From the NCBI GenBank assembly GCA_963747535.1, contig CAVVFX010000021.1:143104-207103 (forward strand): 64,000 nucleotides of DNA, written 5' to 3'. The notes beneath the pieces were generated by a model, which was given only the letters and a program-made list of their open reading frames with translations, had not been told where the DNA came from and ran no database searches. Origin of the DNA: CAVVFX01 sp963747535. Lineage in GTDB: Bacteria > Acidobacteriota > Terriglobia > Bryobacterales > Bryobacteraceae. Below, piece after piece: positions 35,000 to 44,245 of this stretch. The stretch's first letter is position 1. Every line of letters starts with the position of its first letter. Made by a program: the position numbers and the translations under genes.

Positions 35000-36847
35000 G
35001 TGCCTGTTTATCGCTCTCGAACCACTACTCACGGCCGCAACATGGCCGGCGCCCGCAGCCTTTGGCGCGCCACCGGAATGAAGGATGGGGACTTTGACAA
35101 ACCCATCATCGCCATCGCCAACTCCTTCACACAATTCGTTCCGGGCCACGTCCACCTGAGAAATCTGGGAGCGCTCGTAGCCGAACAGATTGAACGCTCG
35201 GGCGGCGTGGCCAAAGAATTCAACACCATCGCCGTGGACGACGGCATCGCCATGGGTCATGACGGCATGCTCTACAGTCTGCCCTCCCGCGAATTGATCG
35301 CCGATAGCGTCGAGTACATGGTGAACGCCCACTGCGCCGACGCGCTGGTTTGCATCTCCAACTGCGACAAAATCACGCCCGGAATGCTCATGGCTTCGAT
35401 GCGTCTCAACATCCCCGTCATCTTCGTGTCGGGTGGACCCATGGAGGCCGGCAAGATCAAGCAGGACGGCGTGGTCCGCTCCATCGACCTCATCGATGCC
35501 ATGATCAAAGCGGCCGATCCCAGCGTGAGCGACGAGGACACCGCCGAAATGGAGCGCTCCGCGTGTCCCACTTGCGGCTCCTGTTCGGGTATGTTCACCG
35601 CCAATTCCATGAACTGCCTCATGGAGGCCCTGGGCCTGGCGCTTCCCGGCAATGGCACGATTGTGGCCACGCACGCAGATCGCAAGACGCTGTTTCAGCA
35701 GGCCGGCTGCCGCATCGTCGAGCTGTCCAAGCGCTACTACGAGCACGATGACGCCTCCGCTCTGCCCCGCAGCATCGCCAGCTTCGACGCCTTTGAGAAC
35801 GCCATGACGCTCGATATCGCGATGGGCGGCTCGACCAATACGGTCCTGCACCTCCTCGCGGCGGCCCAGGAAGGCGAAGTTCCCTTCACGATGCGCGACA
35901 TCGACCGGCTGTCCCGCAAGGTGCCGAATATCTGCAAAATCGCACCGTCGTCGGCCACTGTCCATGTGGAAGACGTGCATCGCGCCGGAGGAGTCTTCGC
36001 CATCCTCGCTGAACTCGACCGCGCCGGACTCATGCACCGTAACGTGTACACCGTCCACTCGCCAACTCTGGGCGACGGCATCGATCGTTGGGACATTACG
36101 CGCTCACAGGATCCGGCGGTACAGGATTTCTATCGCGCCGCACCGGGTGGTATCCGCACCACCGAGCCGTTCAGCCAAGGCGCGCGTTATCCAAGCCTCG
36201 ATCTCGACCGCTCCAAAGGGGCGATTCGCGACCGGGAGCACGCGTTCAGCCCCGACGGGGGACTCGCGGTGCTTTACGGCAACATCGCGGAAGATGGCTG
36301 CATCGTGAAGACGGCCGGCGTGGATTCCTCGAACCTGGTCTTTTCCGGACCGGCGCATGTTTTCGAGAGCCAGGATGATGCGGTCAAGGGAATCCTCGAC
36401 GATCAGGTCAAACCCGGGGAAGTGGTGGTCATTCGCTATGAAGGTCCCAAGGGCGGACCGGGCATGCAGGAGATGCTGTATCCCACCAGCTACCTCAAAT
36501 CCAAGGGATTGGGGAAGGTGTGCGCGTTGATCACCGATGGGCGGTTTTCGGGAGGAAGTTCGGGCCTGTCGATCGGCCATGTGTCACCGGAATCGGCCGA
36601 GGGCGGCGCGATCGCGCTGGTGGAGAATGGCGACATCATCGACATCGACATCCCCAAGCGACTGATCCGGCTAGCGGTCGACGATGCCGATCTGGCCAGG
36701 CGCCGGCAAGCCATGGAGGCTCGCGGCGCTTCCGCCTGGAAGCCCGCACACCGCCAGCGACACGTTTCCAAGGCTCTTCAAGCTTACGCTGCCCTCGCCA
36801 CCAGCGCCTCCCGCGGAGCGGTGCGCGATCTTAGTAATATCTGCTGA
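35000..36847 (+). CDS. ilvD: Dihydroxy-acid dehydratase
   Basis: A 615-aa [Fe-S] dehydratase for valine, leucine and isoleucine synthesis. Cluster and metal motifs are CISNCDKITPG and CPTCGSCSGMFTANSMN, and the C-terminal domain has GRFSGGSSGLSIGHVSPE. The length equals that of E. coli IlvD. The GTG at 35000 is chosen because YRSRTTTHGRNMAGARSLWRA is the universal N-terminus; AGGAAG lies only one base upstream, so the ribosome site is poor, and the TTG at 34931 is the other in-frame option. It stands alone, without ilvBHC neighbours. Confidence 0.96.
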   Translation: MPVYRSRTTTHGRNMAGARSLWRATGMKDGDFDKPIIAIANSFTQFVPGHVHLRNLGALVAEQIERSGGVAKEFNTIAVDDGIAMGHDGMLYSLPSRELIADSVEYMVNAHCADALVCISNCDKITPGMLMASMRLNIPVIFVSGGPMEAGKIKQDGVVRSIDLIDAMIKAADPSVSDEDTAEMERSACPTCGSCSGMFTANSMNCLMEALGLALPGNGTIVATHADRKTLFQQAGCRIVELSKRYYEHDDASALPRSIASFDAFENAMTLDIAMGGSTNTVLHLLAAAQEGEVPFTMRDIDRLSRKVPNICKIAPSSATVHVEDVHRAGGVFAILAELDRAGLMHRNVYTVHSPTLGDGIDRWDITRSQDPAVQDFYRAAPGGIRTTEPFSQGARYPSLDLDRSKGAIRDREHAFSPDGGLAVLYGNIAEDGCIVKTAGVDSSNLVFSGPAHVFESQDDAVKGILDDQVKPGEVVVIRYEGPKGGPGMQEMLYPTSYLKSKGLGKVCALITDGRFSGGSSGLSIGHVSPESAEGGAIALVENGDIIDIDIPKRLIRLAVDDADLARRRQAMEARGASAWKPAHRQRHVSKALQAYAALATSASRGAVRDLSNIC

Positions 36848-36902
36848 AGAGGCACCCCACCGGCCTTCGCCCTCGCAGCATGCCGCTGATGCACCGTACG
36901 GA

Positions 36903-39900
36903 TCACGGCTGGCGAATCAAGGTCTTGGCTTTTAGCTGCTCCAGCCGGGCGCGCAGTGTGACCGCCATGGACGCGTCTCCCTGCTGGGCGGCCAGGTCGG
37001 TGGCGCGCTGCTCCGTTTCGACCGCCCGGTCGAAACGGCCCGCTTCGGCGTAGGCCGCGGCGAGTGTGGCAAGTACCGCCGGTTCGCGTCCTGACGTGAG
37101 TTGCACGGCGTGCTCGGCCAGGGTAACGGCTTCAGTCCCGTTGCGAAGCTTGTCATCGGACGAAGTGCTCAGCACCCAGGCGGCATCGTTGAGCACCTGG
37201 AGATTGTCCGGGTCTTTACGGAGCGCCTTCCGCCAGTGCGCGAGTCCATCCGCCCCCTGGCCTTTCATGATCAGCGCGACACCCAGATAGTAGTTCGCAT
37301 CCACCAGGTCGGGCGAGAGTTCGAGCGCCCGCTCGAATTGCTGAATGGCCTCCACCATGTGGTTCCCGCGGGCCAGCGCCAGCGCGAACTGGCTGCGCAA
37401 TTCCGCCGAATCGGGATTTGTGTCCAACGCCTTCTGATAGTGCGGGATCGCCTGGTCGAACTGCTGTTTGGCCGCGTAGGCGCGTGCCAGATTGACGTGA
37501 GCATCCACATTGCCGGGTGCCAGCACGAGCGCACGTTCGAAGTGTGGAATGGCTTCGTCGAGTTGGCCCTTCTCCGCCAGGGCCATCGCCAGGTCGTTGT
37601 GGAGATCGACCGTTTCCGGGCCGGCGGTCAGCGCTTTCTGGAGATGCGGTATGGCCTCTTCGAACTTGCCCTGCGTCAGCAGCGCCAGCCCCAGGTTGAC
37701 CTCCGCACCAGCGTATGCGGGGTTCAATTCGAGCGCTTTGCGGAAATGCACGATGGCTTCGTCGAACTTACCTTGCCTGGCCAGCGCTGCGCCCAGATTG
37801 TTGTGGGCATCGGTATACCTGGGATTACTGTCGATGGCCTTCAGGTAGTGATCGACGGCCTCGTCGAGACGGCCTTCCGCCGCCAGGGCGATGGCGAGAT
37901 TGTTGTGCGCCTCCGCGTAGTCCGGACGGATCTCGAGCGCGGCTTCAAACTGCTCGATGGCATCGGACAGCCGCCCTTGTTGCACCAGGGCGATACCCAG
38001 GTTGCTGCGTGCTTCGGCATAGCCCGGGTTAGCCTCGACAGCCTGCCGGTAATGATCGAGCGCCTGGTCCGCATGACCCGTGCTGGCCAAGGCAATCCCC
38101 AGGTTGTTGTGCGCTTCCGGGTACTCAGGCCTAATGGCCAGCGCTTTCTGATATTGCGCAATGGCTTCGTCCGTTCTACCCGCTCCCGCCAGCGTCAGGC
38201 CGAAGTTGTTGTGGGCACGCGCATCGTCGGGATTCATCGCCAGGGCTTTGCTCCATTCCGGAACCGCAGCGGAATACTCACCCTTCTTCGCTAAGGCCGC
38301 GGCGACGTCGAACTGGCGGTAGAAGTCGACCGCCGGAGTATCGATGTGCTCGATGCCGGGTGCGGGCACGTTGACGAACTCCGGGATGTTGACGGCGCGA
38401 TTGGCAGCCGTCGAGTTCTCGATCAGGATGGCAGGGGTGTCGCGCCCCTCCGCGTCGATGTGGGTGAGGAACATCTGGGTGTAAGGCGAGCGGCTCTTCG
38501 AAGAGAACACCAGCCAGCGGCCGTTGGGCGAGAAACTGTGCCAGGAGTTCATCAACGGCGTATTACAGAGCATGCGTCGCGCCTGTCCACCGGCGGCGGG
38601 AACAATGTAGAGTTGGCTGTCGGGACGCATCAACTGTCCGTTGCGGGCCTGCACGAAGACGATCCAGCGTCCGTCGGGTGAGATCTTCGGGAAGCTGTTG
38701 CTCATGCCGTTATGGGATGCCCCGGCGATGGCCTCCGGCTGGCCGCCTTTGCCGCCATTGAAGGGGATGCGGTAGAGGTCGTACTGAATCGGGACTTCGG
38801 CGGGATCATTGGCGTAGGCGGCCATTTTGCCGTCGGCCGGGTAGGGATCCTTCGCCTCCGCGCGCGCGTATACCAGGTACTTGCCGTCGGGACTCCAGAC
38901 TGCGTTGGTTTGCACGTAGCGTGGGTCGTCTGCGCCGGGCAACGGCGTAAGTTTGCGGGCGTCGCGGTCATACCAGGCGAGGATTCCGCGCGTGGGATAA
39001 AACACCTGAAGAAAACGGTAATCCTGGAAATTAGCGACGTAGTAAAACTGAGTCCCTTTAATCCCCGGGGGCTTGATGGTGGTGACCACGCGCTGGCCAT
39101 CGGGTGAGACTTGGGACATGAAGCCCTCGCGAAGCCGGCTGCCGAACTCGCCGCGAAAGGAAGACCACGAAATCACATCCTCATTACGGATGGTCATTTT
39201 TTGCCGCACCGGCACCAGAGTATAAAGCCCCTTGTCGTTTTGGGGGCCGTCGAGATCCATCCCCAGAGTCTTGCCGTCACCCGAGAAAGAGTGACAGTTA
39301 GCGCAGGTGTGCAGATCCTCCATCACCACACGACTGCTGGTCTGGGAGACGTTGCGCAGGCGCCACGCGATCAGCGGGACGGCGCTGTCAGCCAAAGGTT
39401 TGATGACGCCCTTTTCCAACTCTGAGGGCATCAGCGGCACATCGCGGTAGAAAATCGGCGCACCGACCGGATCGGCCGACGTGTGCATCAGCATATGTCC
39501 GAGTGAGACCGGTTGACCGGCGTTCCCAGAGGCAAAGCCCCGGATCGTGACCGTGGCGGCGCCGGAAGCCGAATGTTTCCTGATCGCGGCCCAGGTGGCG
39601 GGATCTGGCGTCCAGGTGTGTGCAGCCGCTTGCTCCGGCGTGAGCTCGGGCGGCCGATTGGTAGGAGAAACGCAGCGAGGATCGATCTCGCCGACCCGCA
39701 TCCGCTCGCCCTTCGCCGCCGCATGGATGGCCGCCGAAGCGTCCGCAAACGCCACCTCGACCTGCCACGACACTGCGTGCGGGGAGGGATCGCGCCAAAG
39801 GAACGTGGGGGCAGCCATGTCGGGCGGAAAGACAGATCCATCGGCGGGATAGTCAATCAGAATCGTGGCGGGCGCATTCTGCGCACAAGCCGCCACTACG

Positions 39901-39944
39901 CCCAACATGGCGAGAAGGCCTGCACGAAGCCAACGTCTCACCAT
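36903..39944 (-). CDS. Lipoprotein: propeller domain with haem motif plus ~13 TPR repeats
   Basis: A 1013-aa envelope protein. The leader ends in VVAAC, a fair lipobox. Residues ~25-200 are Ig-like. CANCH at 214-218 is a c-type haem attachment motif. Residues ~280-560 are TolB/WD40-like blades (SPDGKYLVYAR, SPDGRWIVFVQ, SPNGRWLVFSS). From ~575 to 985 there are about 13 tetratricopeptide units, eleven of exactly 34 residues (AHNNLGIALASTGHADQALD and the like). This looks like a periplasmic assembly scaffold. The nearly regular 102-bp period in 36960-38310 reflects the TPRs. Confidence 0.87.
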   Translation of the reverse strand: MVRRWLRAGLLAMLGVVAACAQNAPATILIDYPADGSVFPPDMAAPTFLWRDPSPHAVSWQVEVAFADASAAIHAAAKGERMRVGEIDPRCVSPTNRPPELTPEQAAAHTWTPDPATWAAIRKHSASGAATVTIRGFASGNAGQPVSLGHMLMHTSADPVGAPIFYRDVPLMPSELEKGVIKPLADSAVPLIAWRLRNVSQTSSRVVMEDLHTCANCHSFSGDGKTLGMDLDGPQNDKGLYTLVPVRQKMTIRNEDVISWSSFRGEFGSRLREGFMSQVSPDGQRVVTTIKPPGIKGTQFYYVANFQDYRFLQVFYPTRGILAWYDRDARKLTPLPGADDPRYVQTNAVWSPDGKYLVYARAEAKDPYPADGKMAAYANDPAEVPIQYDLYRIPFNGGKGGQPEAIAGASHNGMSNSFPKISPDGRWIVFVQARNGQLMRPDSQLYIVPAAGGQARRMLCNTPLMNSWHSFSPNGRWLVFSSKSRSPYTQMFLTHIDAEGRDTPAILIENSTAANRAVNIPEFVNVPAPGIEHIDTPAVDFYRQFDVAAALAKKGEYSAAVPEWSKALAMNPDDARAHNNFGLTLAGAGRTDEAIAQYQKALAIRPEYPEAHNNLGIALASTGHADQALDHYRQAVEANPGYAEARSNLGIALVQQGRLSDAIEQFEAALEIRPDYAEAHNNLAIALAAEGRLDEAVDHYLKAIDSNPRYTDAHNNLGAALARQGKFDEAIVHFRKALELNPAYAGAEVNLGLALLTQGKFEEAIPHLQKALTAGPETVDLHNDLAMALAEKGQLDEAIPHFERALVLAPGNVDAHVNLARAYAAKQQFDQAIPHYQKALDTNPDSAELRSQFALALARGNHMVEAIQQFERALELSPDLVDANYYLGVALIMKGQGADGLAHWRKALRKDPDNLQVLNDAAWVLSTSSDDKLRNGTEAVTLAEHAVQLTSGREPAVLATLAAAYAEAGRFDRAVETEQRATDLAAQQGDASMAVTLRARLEQLKAKTLIRQP

Positions 39945-40290
39945 AAACCTGGCTTCAGGATATCGCAGTCTGGTTTGCCGGCCGGAAATGTCGGGATACT
40001 CTCTTAAGTTTTATTCGGTAATTGCCCGCGGCACATTGACACGGGATGAGGTCCGTGCATCGGAATCACGTGCCCTGTGGTTGTGGCACTGCGCTGCGCG
40101 AAATTGCTCAGTGATGAAAAATCCCGCAGTAATAACACGCAGCTCTGTGCTTCGCTGCGTCAAATCACGCGACTTAGTAAGTGACTCTGCTAATTCAACT
40201 TAGATGCCTTTAAGGACTAATTCATTTACATCTATTGACAGAACATTTACGAATGACCTGGGTTCGTCTGTACAGGAGCCTACAATTTAG
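39945..40290. other. 346-bp divergent promoter region
   Basis: Lies between the TPR lipoprotein and the RidA gene. Its right half is AT-richer than its surroundings and contains TTGACA (40235-40240) and TACAAT (40281-40286), but these are 40 bases apart and cannot form one promoter. AGGAG at 40274-40278 is the ribosome site of the next gene. No small gene is supported. Confidence 0.45.
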
Positions 40291-40779
40291 ATGGTCATCG
40301 ATACTGAACTACTTACCCACTTAGCCGCGACCCCGGTTGAGAAGAGCGCGATCACAGCGCTCAAGGTGCTGAACGAAGCGTACGATTACAAGAGTTCTTT
40401 TTCCCGTGGATTACGGATCGACCTGAATGGTTTGAGAATTCTTCTGATCTCGGGAACCGCCAGTATCGACGAGAAAGGTAATACCGTGCACGTCGGGGAT
40501 TTTCGCGCGCAACTTCGCCGCACGTACTACAACATCACCGGCCTGCTGGAGTCCGAAGGCGCGACCTGGAAGGACATCGTCCGCACCACCTGCTATCTGC
40601 GGGACATCGATCGCGACTACGCGGAGTTCAATGACGAGCGCACCAAGTTTTTTGCGGAGCAAGGCCTCGATCCGTTCCCGGCTTCAACTGGCATTCAGGC
40701 CCATCTATGCCGGCCGGATCTGTTGATCGAGATCGAAGCGATCGCCATGTTCCGCACCGAAAAATGCGAGTGTAAGTAG
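40291..40779 (+). CDS. RidA/YjgF-family protein
   Basis: A 162-aa member of the YjgF/YER057c/UK114 family with SFSRGLRIDL, LISGTASIDEKGN, LLESEGATWKDIVRTTCYLRD and a C-terminal LIEIEAIA strand. Canonical RidA deaminates reactive enamines; this one has an N-terminal extension of about 30 residues compared with the ~130-aa enzyme. It lies 14 bp before the DAHP synthase gene and is probably co-transcribed, which hints at a role in aromatic metabolism or damage control. Confidence 0.85.
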   Translation: MVIDTELLTHLAATPVEKSAITALKVLNEAYDYKSSFSRGLRIDLNGLRILLISGTASIDEKGNTVHVGDFRAQLRRTYYNITGLLESEGATWKDIVRTTCYLRDIDRDYAEFNDERTKFFAEQGLDPFPASTGIQAHLCRPDLLIEIEAIAMFRTEKCECK

Positions 40780-40793
40780 TTTCGGAGACCACC

Positions 40794-42200
40794 GTGGCAA
40801 CGGATGCTCCTGTAGCTCCGCGGCTCGCGGGTATCAAGTGGGCTCCCTGTTCCTGGGCTCCTGATTCCTGGACAGATAAGCCGGCCCTGCAGCAACCGGC
40901 TTATCCCGACCCGCAAAAAGTCGATCATGCCGTTCAGCAGATCGCGTGCCTGCCCCCGCTGGTGACGTCTTGGGAAGTCTGCGAACTCAAGACGCAACTC
41001 GCCGAGGCGGCGCGCGGTCAGCGCTTTCTGCTTCAAGGCGGCGATTGCGCCGAAAGCTTCGACATCTGCGACGCCCCGACTATCGTCAACAAGATCAAGA
41101 TCCTGCTGCAGATGAGCCTGGTACTGGCGAACGGCAGCGGCGTGCCGGTAGTGCGCGTAGGGCGCTTCGCGGGCCAGTACGCCAAACCGCGCTCGGAAAC
41201 CGAGGAGACCCGGAACGGAGTCACGCTGCCTTGCTATCGCGGAGACCTGGTGAATCGTCTACCGTTCACGCTTGGCGATCGCACCCCGAATCCCGAGCTG
41301 ATGTTGCAGGGCTACCTGTGCTCGGCGTTGACTCTGAACTTCATTCGCGCCCTGGTCAATAGCGAGTTCTCGGCCTCCAGTCACTCGGAATACTGGGATC
41401 TGAACACGATTCGGCACCTGCCCGCGCCCGGAGATCATGATTCGATCGCCGAATATTACTCGATCGCCGCCAGCGTGCCGGATACCTTCTTCAGCCGCGC
41501 CGAGTTCTTCAGCAGCCACGAAGCATTGCTGCTTCCCTACGAACAGGCGCAGACGCGTCGCGTGCCGCATAACGAGGGATGGTATAACCTGTCGACCCAC
41601 TTCCCGTGGATTGGAATGCGGACATCCGATCCCGACGGCGCGCATGTGGAATATTTCAGGGGCATTGCCAATCCCATCGGCATCAAGGTTGGCCCCTCGA
41701 TGACCAGTATCCAACTCCAGCGTCTCCTAACGATTCTCGATCCTGACGATGATCCCGGCCGTATCACCTTGATTCACCGCCTCGGCTGCGACCACATCGA
41801 GAAGCAGTTACCGCGTTTGATCCAAGCCGTGCGGCAGACCGGCAAAACCGTCTTGTGGTGCTGCGATCCGATGCATGGAAACACGCAAGTGACCAAGGAC
41901 GGTATTAAGACCCGGCACTTCGAAGATATCGTTCTCGAAGTAAGCCAGGCCATGGACATTCATGCGGACCTGGGTAGCCGTGTAGGTGGTATCCACATCG
42001 AACTGACGGGCGACGATGTTACTGAATGCGTGGGCGGACCGCAGGGTCTCACGGAAGCCGATCTGAAACTGGACTACCGGTCGCTGGTCGACCCGCGACT
42101 CAACTACGAGCAGTCGCTCGAACTGGCGCTCTTCCTCGCCCGCAAGATGAGGCGGGCGAGGCACCCCCGTGTGAGAGTTATCGAGCGTCGACGATTTTAG
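40794..42200 (+). CDS. 3-deoxy-7-phosphoheptulonate synthase, class II
   Basis: A 468-aa plant/Mycobacterium-type DAHP synthase that joins phosphoenolpyruvate and erythrose 4-phosphate at the head of the shikimate pathway. Visible family segments are FLLQGGDCAESF, RVGRFAGQYAKPRSE, YWDLNTIRHL, EGWYNLSTHFPWIGMRT, KVGPSMT, VLWCCDPMHGNT and IHIELTGDDVTECVGG. The GTG start has CGGAG seven bases upstream. Class II enzymes occur in primary metabolism and also in antibiotic clusters. Confidence 0.96.
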   Translation: MATDAPVAPRLAGIKWAPCSWAPDSWTDKPALQQPAYPDPQKVDHAVQQIACLPPLVTSWEVCELKTQLAEAARGQRFLLQGGDCAESFDICDAPTIVNKIKILLQMSLVLANGSGVPVVRVGRFAGQYAKPRSETEETRNGVTLPCYRGDLVNRLPFTLGDRTPNPELMLQGYLCSALTLNFIRALVNSEFSASSHSEYWDLNTIRHLPAPGDHDSIAEYYSIAASVPDTFFSRAEFFSSHEALLLPYEQAQTRRVPHNEGWYNLSTHFPWIGMRTSDPDGAHVEYFRGIANPIGIKVGPSMTSIQLQRLLTILDPDDDPGRITLIHRLGCDHIEKQLPRLIQAVRQTGKTVLWCCDPMHGNTQVTKDGIKTRHFEDIVLEVSQAMDIHADLGSRVGGIHIELTGDDVTECVGGPQGLTEADLKLDYRSLVDPRLNYEQSLELALFLARKMRRARHPRVRVIERRRF

Positions 42201-42325
42201 TTGCTCCAATTCGGGCAGTATGCCCTGAGACCTACTCAGTGCACCATTCCATAAACACGATCACGCATTCCGCCGCGGGGCACCTTTTCAGTAGATTTCA
42301 TGCGTTACCTGACTCCCGCTGCGGT

Positions 42326-42354
42326 ACCGCCCTTAGCAGTCGCGGCTCAGTAAG
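42326..42354. repeat. Dispersed intergenic repeat, family A, copy 4
   Basis: ACCGCCCTTAGCAGTCGCGG followed by CTCAGTAAG in the 191-bp gap between convergent genes. More diverged in its left half than copies 2 and 3. Confidence 0.6.
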
Positions 42355-42391
42355 TAGCGATCGTCCGTAGGCGAGAATAGCGGCGTTAGAG

Positions 42392-43750
42392 CTACACCTT
42401 ATCGGGAACTATATAGGGCTTGCGATAGTCGCGCGTGTACAGCGCCGTAGCCTCGGTGTCGCCGATAGCCACACCAGTCTTGGGATCCAGATGCAGCATG
42501 CGGCCGGTGCGATAGGCGATGTTGCCGAGATGGCAGAAGTCTGCCGAACGAGTGCCGATCTCGACCTCGGCGTGCAGCGACTTATAGTCGCGTGAACGCA
42601 CGGCGTCGAGAAAGTTTTTCATGTGGGGCGCGGTGTCCTGGCGGTCGCCTGGAGCGGATTCACCCGGCTCGTACTTCTCCTGGTTGCCGGCCCCAGCGCC
42701 ACGGGCGGCCTCACCGGAGATGTTGGCTGCCGCGCTCTTGTAGACATGGAAACCGGTGCCGTCGACGGTCATGAAACCTTTGTCGCCCAGGAAAAGATTT
42801 CCGACATAGGCCGGCCGCAAGGGAGCGAGATTCTCCGTGGGCGTCGGCAGATTGCGGACTTCGAAGGTCATCTCGACGTCGCCGAAGTTATAAGCCGAGA
42901 GTTCCGTGTTGGGCGTCTCCTGGTCGTCTTTCCACAAGTACTTACCGCCGGAGGACATTACCGTGGCGGGCCAGTCGGTCCGATTGAGGGCCCAGATCGC
43001 GATATCCATTTCGTGCACGCCCTGGTTTCCGATATCGCCATTGCCGGTGTCCCAGAACCAATGCCAGTTGTAGGCGAATTTATTCTTGCTATAAGGCTTG
43101 TACTGAGCGGGTCCGAGGAACTTGTCCCAATCGAGACCGGGCGGCACGGGTTCGTCCGGGGTGTGGCCGATGGAGAAGCGGCGGCGATAGCAGATCCCTT
43201 TCACCTGATACAAGTTTCCGATCGCGCCATCGCGGATAAGTTGGATGGCCTGCATTTTATACGGGATCGAACGGCTTTGCGAGCCCACCTGCACCATGCG
43301 TTTATACTTGCGCGCGGCCTCCACCATTTTGCGGCCTTCAAAGATGTTGTGGCAGGCCGGCTTCTCGACGTACACATCCTTACCGGCCTGACAGGCCCAG
43401 ATGGTGGCGAGCGCGTGCCAGTGGTTGGGCAGGGGAAGCGACACCGCGTCGATATCTTTGGACGCGAACATCTCCCGCATGTCGTCATATTCCTTCGATG
43501 AATAACCCTTTTCCTTCAGGATGCGGGCGTTGGCTCTCTCGCGAGCGGCCTGATTGACGTCGACGATGGCGGCGATGCGGCAATCGGAGTCGAGCCGTCC
43601 GTAAAAGCCGATGTGGTCGTTGCCTCGCCCGCCAAGTCCGACGATGCCTACGTTGACCCGGTCGTTAGCGCCCAAGATGGGGAACTGGGCCGTGGCGATG
43701 GCGGCTGCGGCTGCTTGCGCAAAATGGCGGCGGGTAGGTTGTAAACTCAT
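42392..43750 (-). CDS. Tat-exported Gfo/Idh/MocA-family oxidoreductase
   Basis: A 452-aa oxidoreductase. A twin-arginine leader (TRRHFAQAAAAAIATAQF) precedes the Rossmann motif VGIVGLGGRGNDH. DVYVEKPACHN carries the EKP catalytic lysine, and GNQGVHEMDIAIWAL holds the later catalytic His region. The C-terminal part contains a short Gly/Ala linker with EAARGAGAGN. Family members oxidise sugars or cyclitols with NAD(P); exported forms are typical of Acidobacteriota and Planctomycetes. Substrate unknown. Confidence 0.9.
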   Translation of the reverse strand: MSLQPTRRHFAQAAAAAIATAQFPILGANDRVNVGIVGLGGRGNDHIGFYGRLDSDCRIAAIVDVNQAARERANARILKEKGYSSKEYDDMREMFASKDIDAVSLPLPNHWHALATIWACQAGKDVYVEKPACHNIFEGRKMVEAARKYKRMVQVGSQSRSIPYKMQAIQLIRDGAIGNLYQVKGICYRRRFSIGHTPDEPVPPGLDWDKFLGPAQYKPYSKNKFAYNWHWFWDTGNGDIGNQGVHEMDIAIWALNRTDWPATVMSSGGKYLWKDDQETPNTELSAYNFGDVEMTFEVRNLPTPTENLAPLRPAYVGNLFLGDKGFMTVDGTGFHVYKSAAANISGEAARGAGAGNQEKYEPGESAPGDRQDTAPHMKNFLDAVRSRDYKSLHAEVEIGTRSADFCHLGNIAYRTGRMLHLDPKTGVAIGDTEATALYTRDYRKPYIVPDKV

Positions 43751-43894
43751 TGCTCAATCATTCTATCGCCGATCGGTGGACGGTGGACGAGGCCGGATAA
43801 CCGCCGGCTTACGTTTCGTCATCTCGAAGCGCCGCATCAAGCGCAAGGTACTGCATTTAACACTCGTTCGGCTGCGATTTACGGAAGTTTTCGT

Positions 43895-44245
43895 TTGACT
43901 TACCTATGCTGGCAGTTGAATATAGTAGTCATCCAGGGGGCCGATGCTACCTGGATCGCGAAGACCGCGAACCGCATGCTGGATTCCCTCCATGCGCCCT
44001 TTCTGATCGATGCTCAGGAAGTGTCGGTCAGCGCCAGCATCGGAATCAGCATCTACCTAGAGGACGGAGAGGATCCGGCAGTTCTCCTGAAACATGCCGA
44101 CTGCGCGATGTATCGCGCCAAAATCCGGGGCAAGAACTGCGATGAGTTCTTCGCTCGTGAAGTGACCGAACCCGTCGCGCACTGGCGACAACTCAAGACT
44201 GCTACACCAGCTTGCCTTTGGGATCAATCCTCTCGCCATTCATGA
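43895..44245 (+). pseudogene. Truncated GGDEF (diguanylate cyclase) domain
   Basis: From VVIQGADATW (43925) to CDEFFAREV (about 44165) the frame matches the C-terminal half of a GGDEF domain: SLHAPFLIDAQEVSVSASIG, ADCAMYRAKIRGKN. The GGDEF signature should lie just before VVIQGADA, but the frame instead reads LCWQLN and no start with a ribosome site exists. The cyclase half that binds GTP is therefore lost. The 3' end runs 44 bp into serS on the other strand. Confidence 0.8.

Noticed and set aside
37101..38294. 397-codon plus-strand frame within the TPR gene
   Set aside because: It mirrors the 102-bp TPR repeats on the other strand and has no recognisable domain.
36960..38310. Regular 102-bp repetition suggesting a CRISPR or satellite array
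   Set aside because: The period equals 34 codons and encodes TPR units; sequences differ at synonymous and surface positions.
40235..40286. TTGACA and TACAAT as a promoter before the RidA gene
   Set aside because: The boxes are 40 bases apart; neither has a partner at 16-18 bases.
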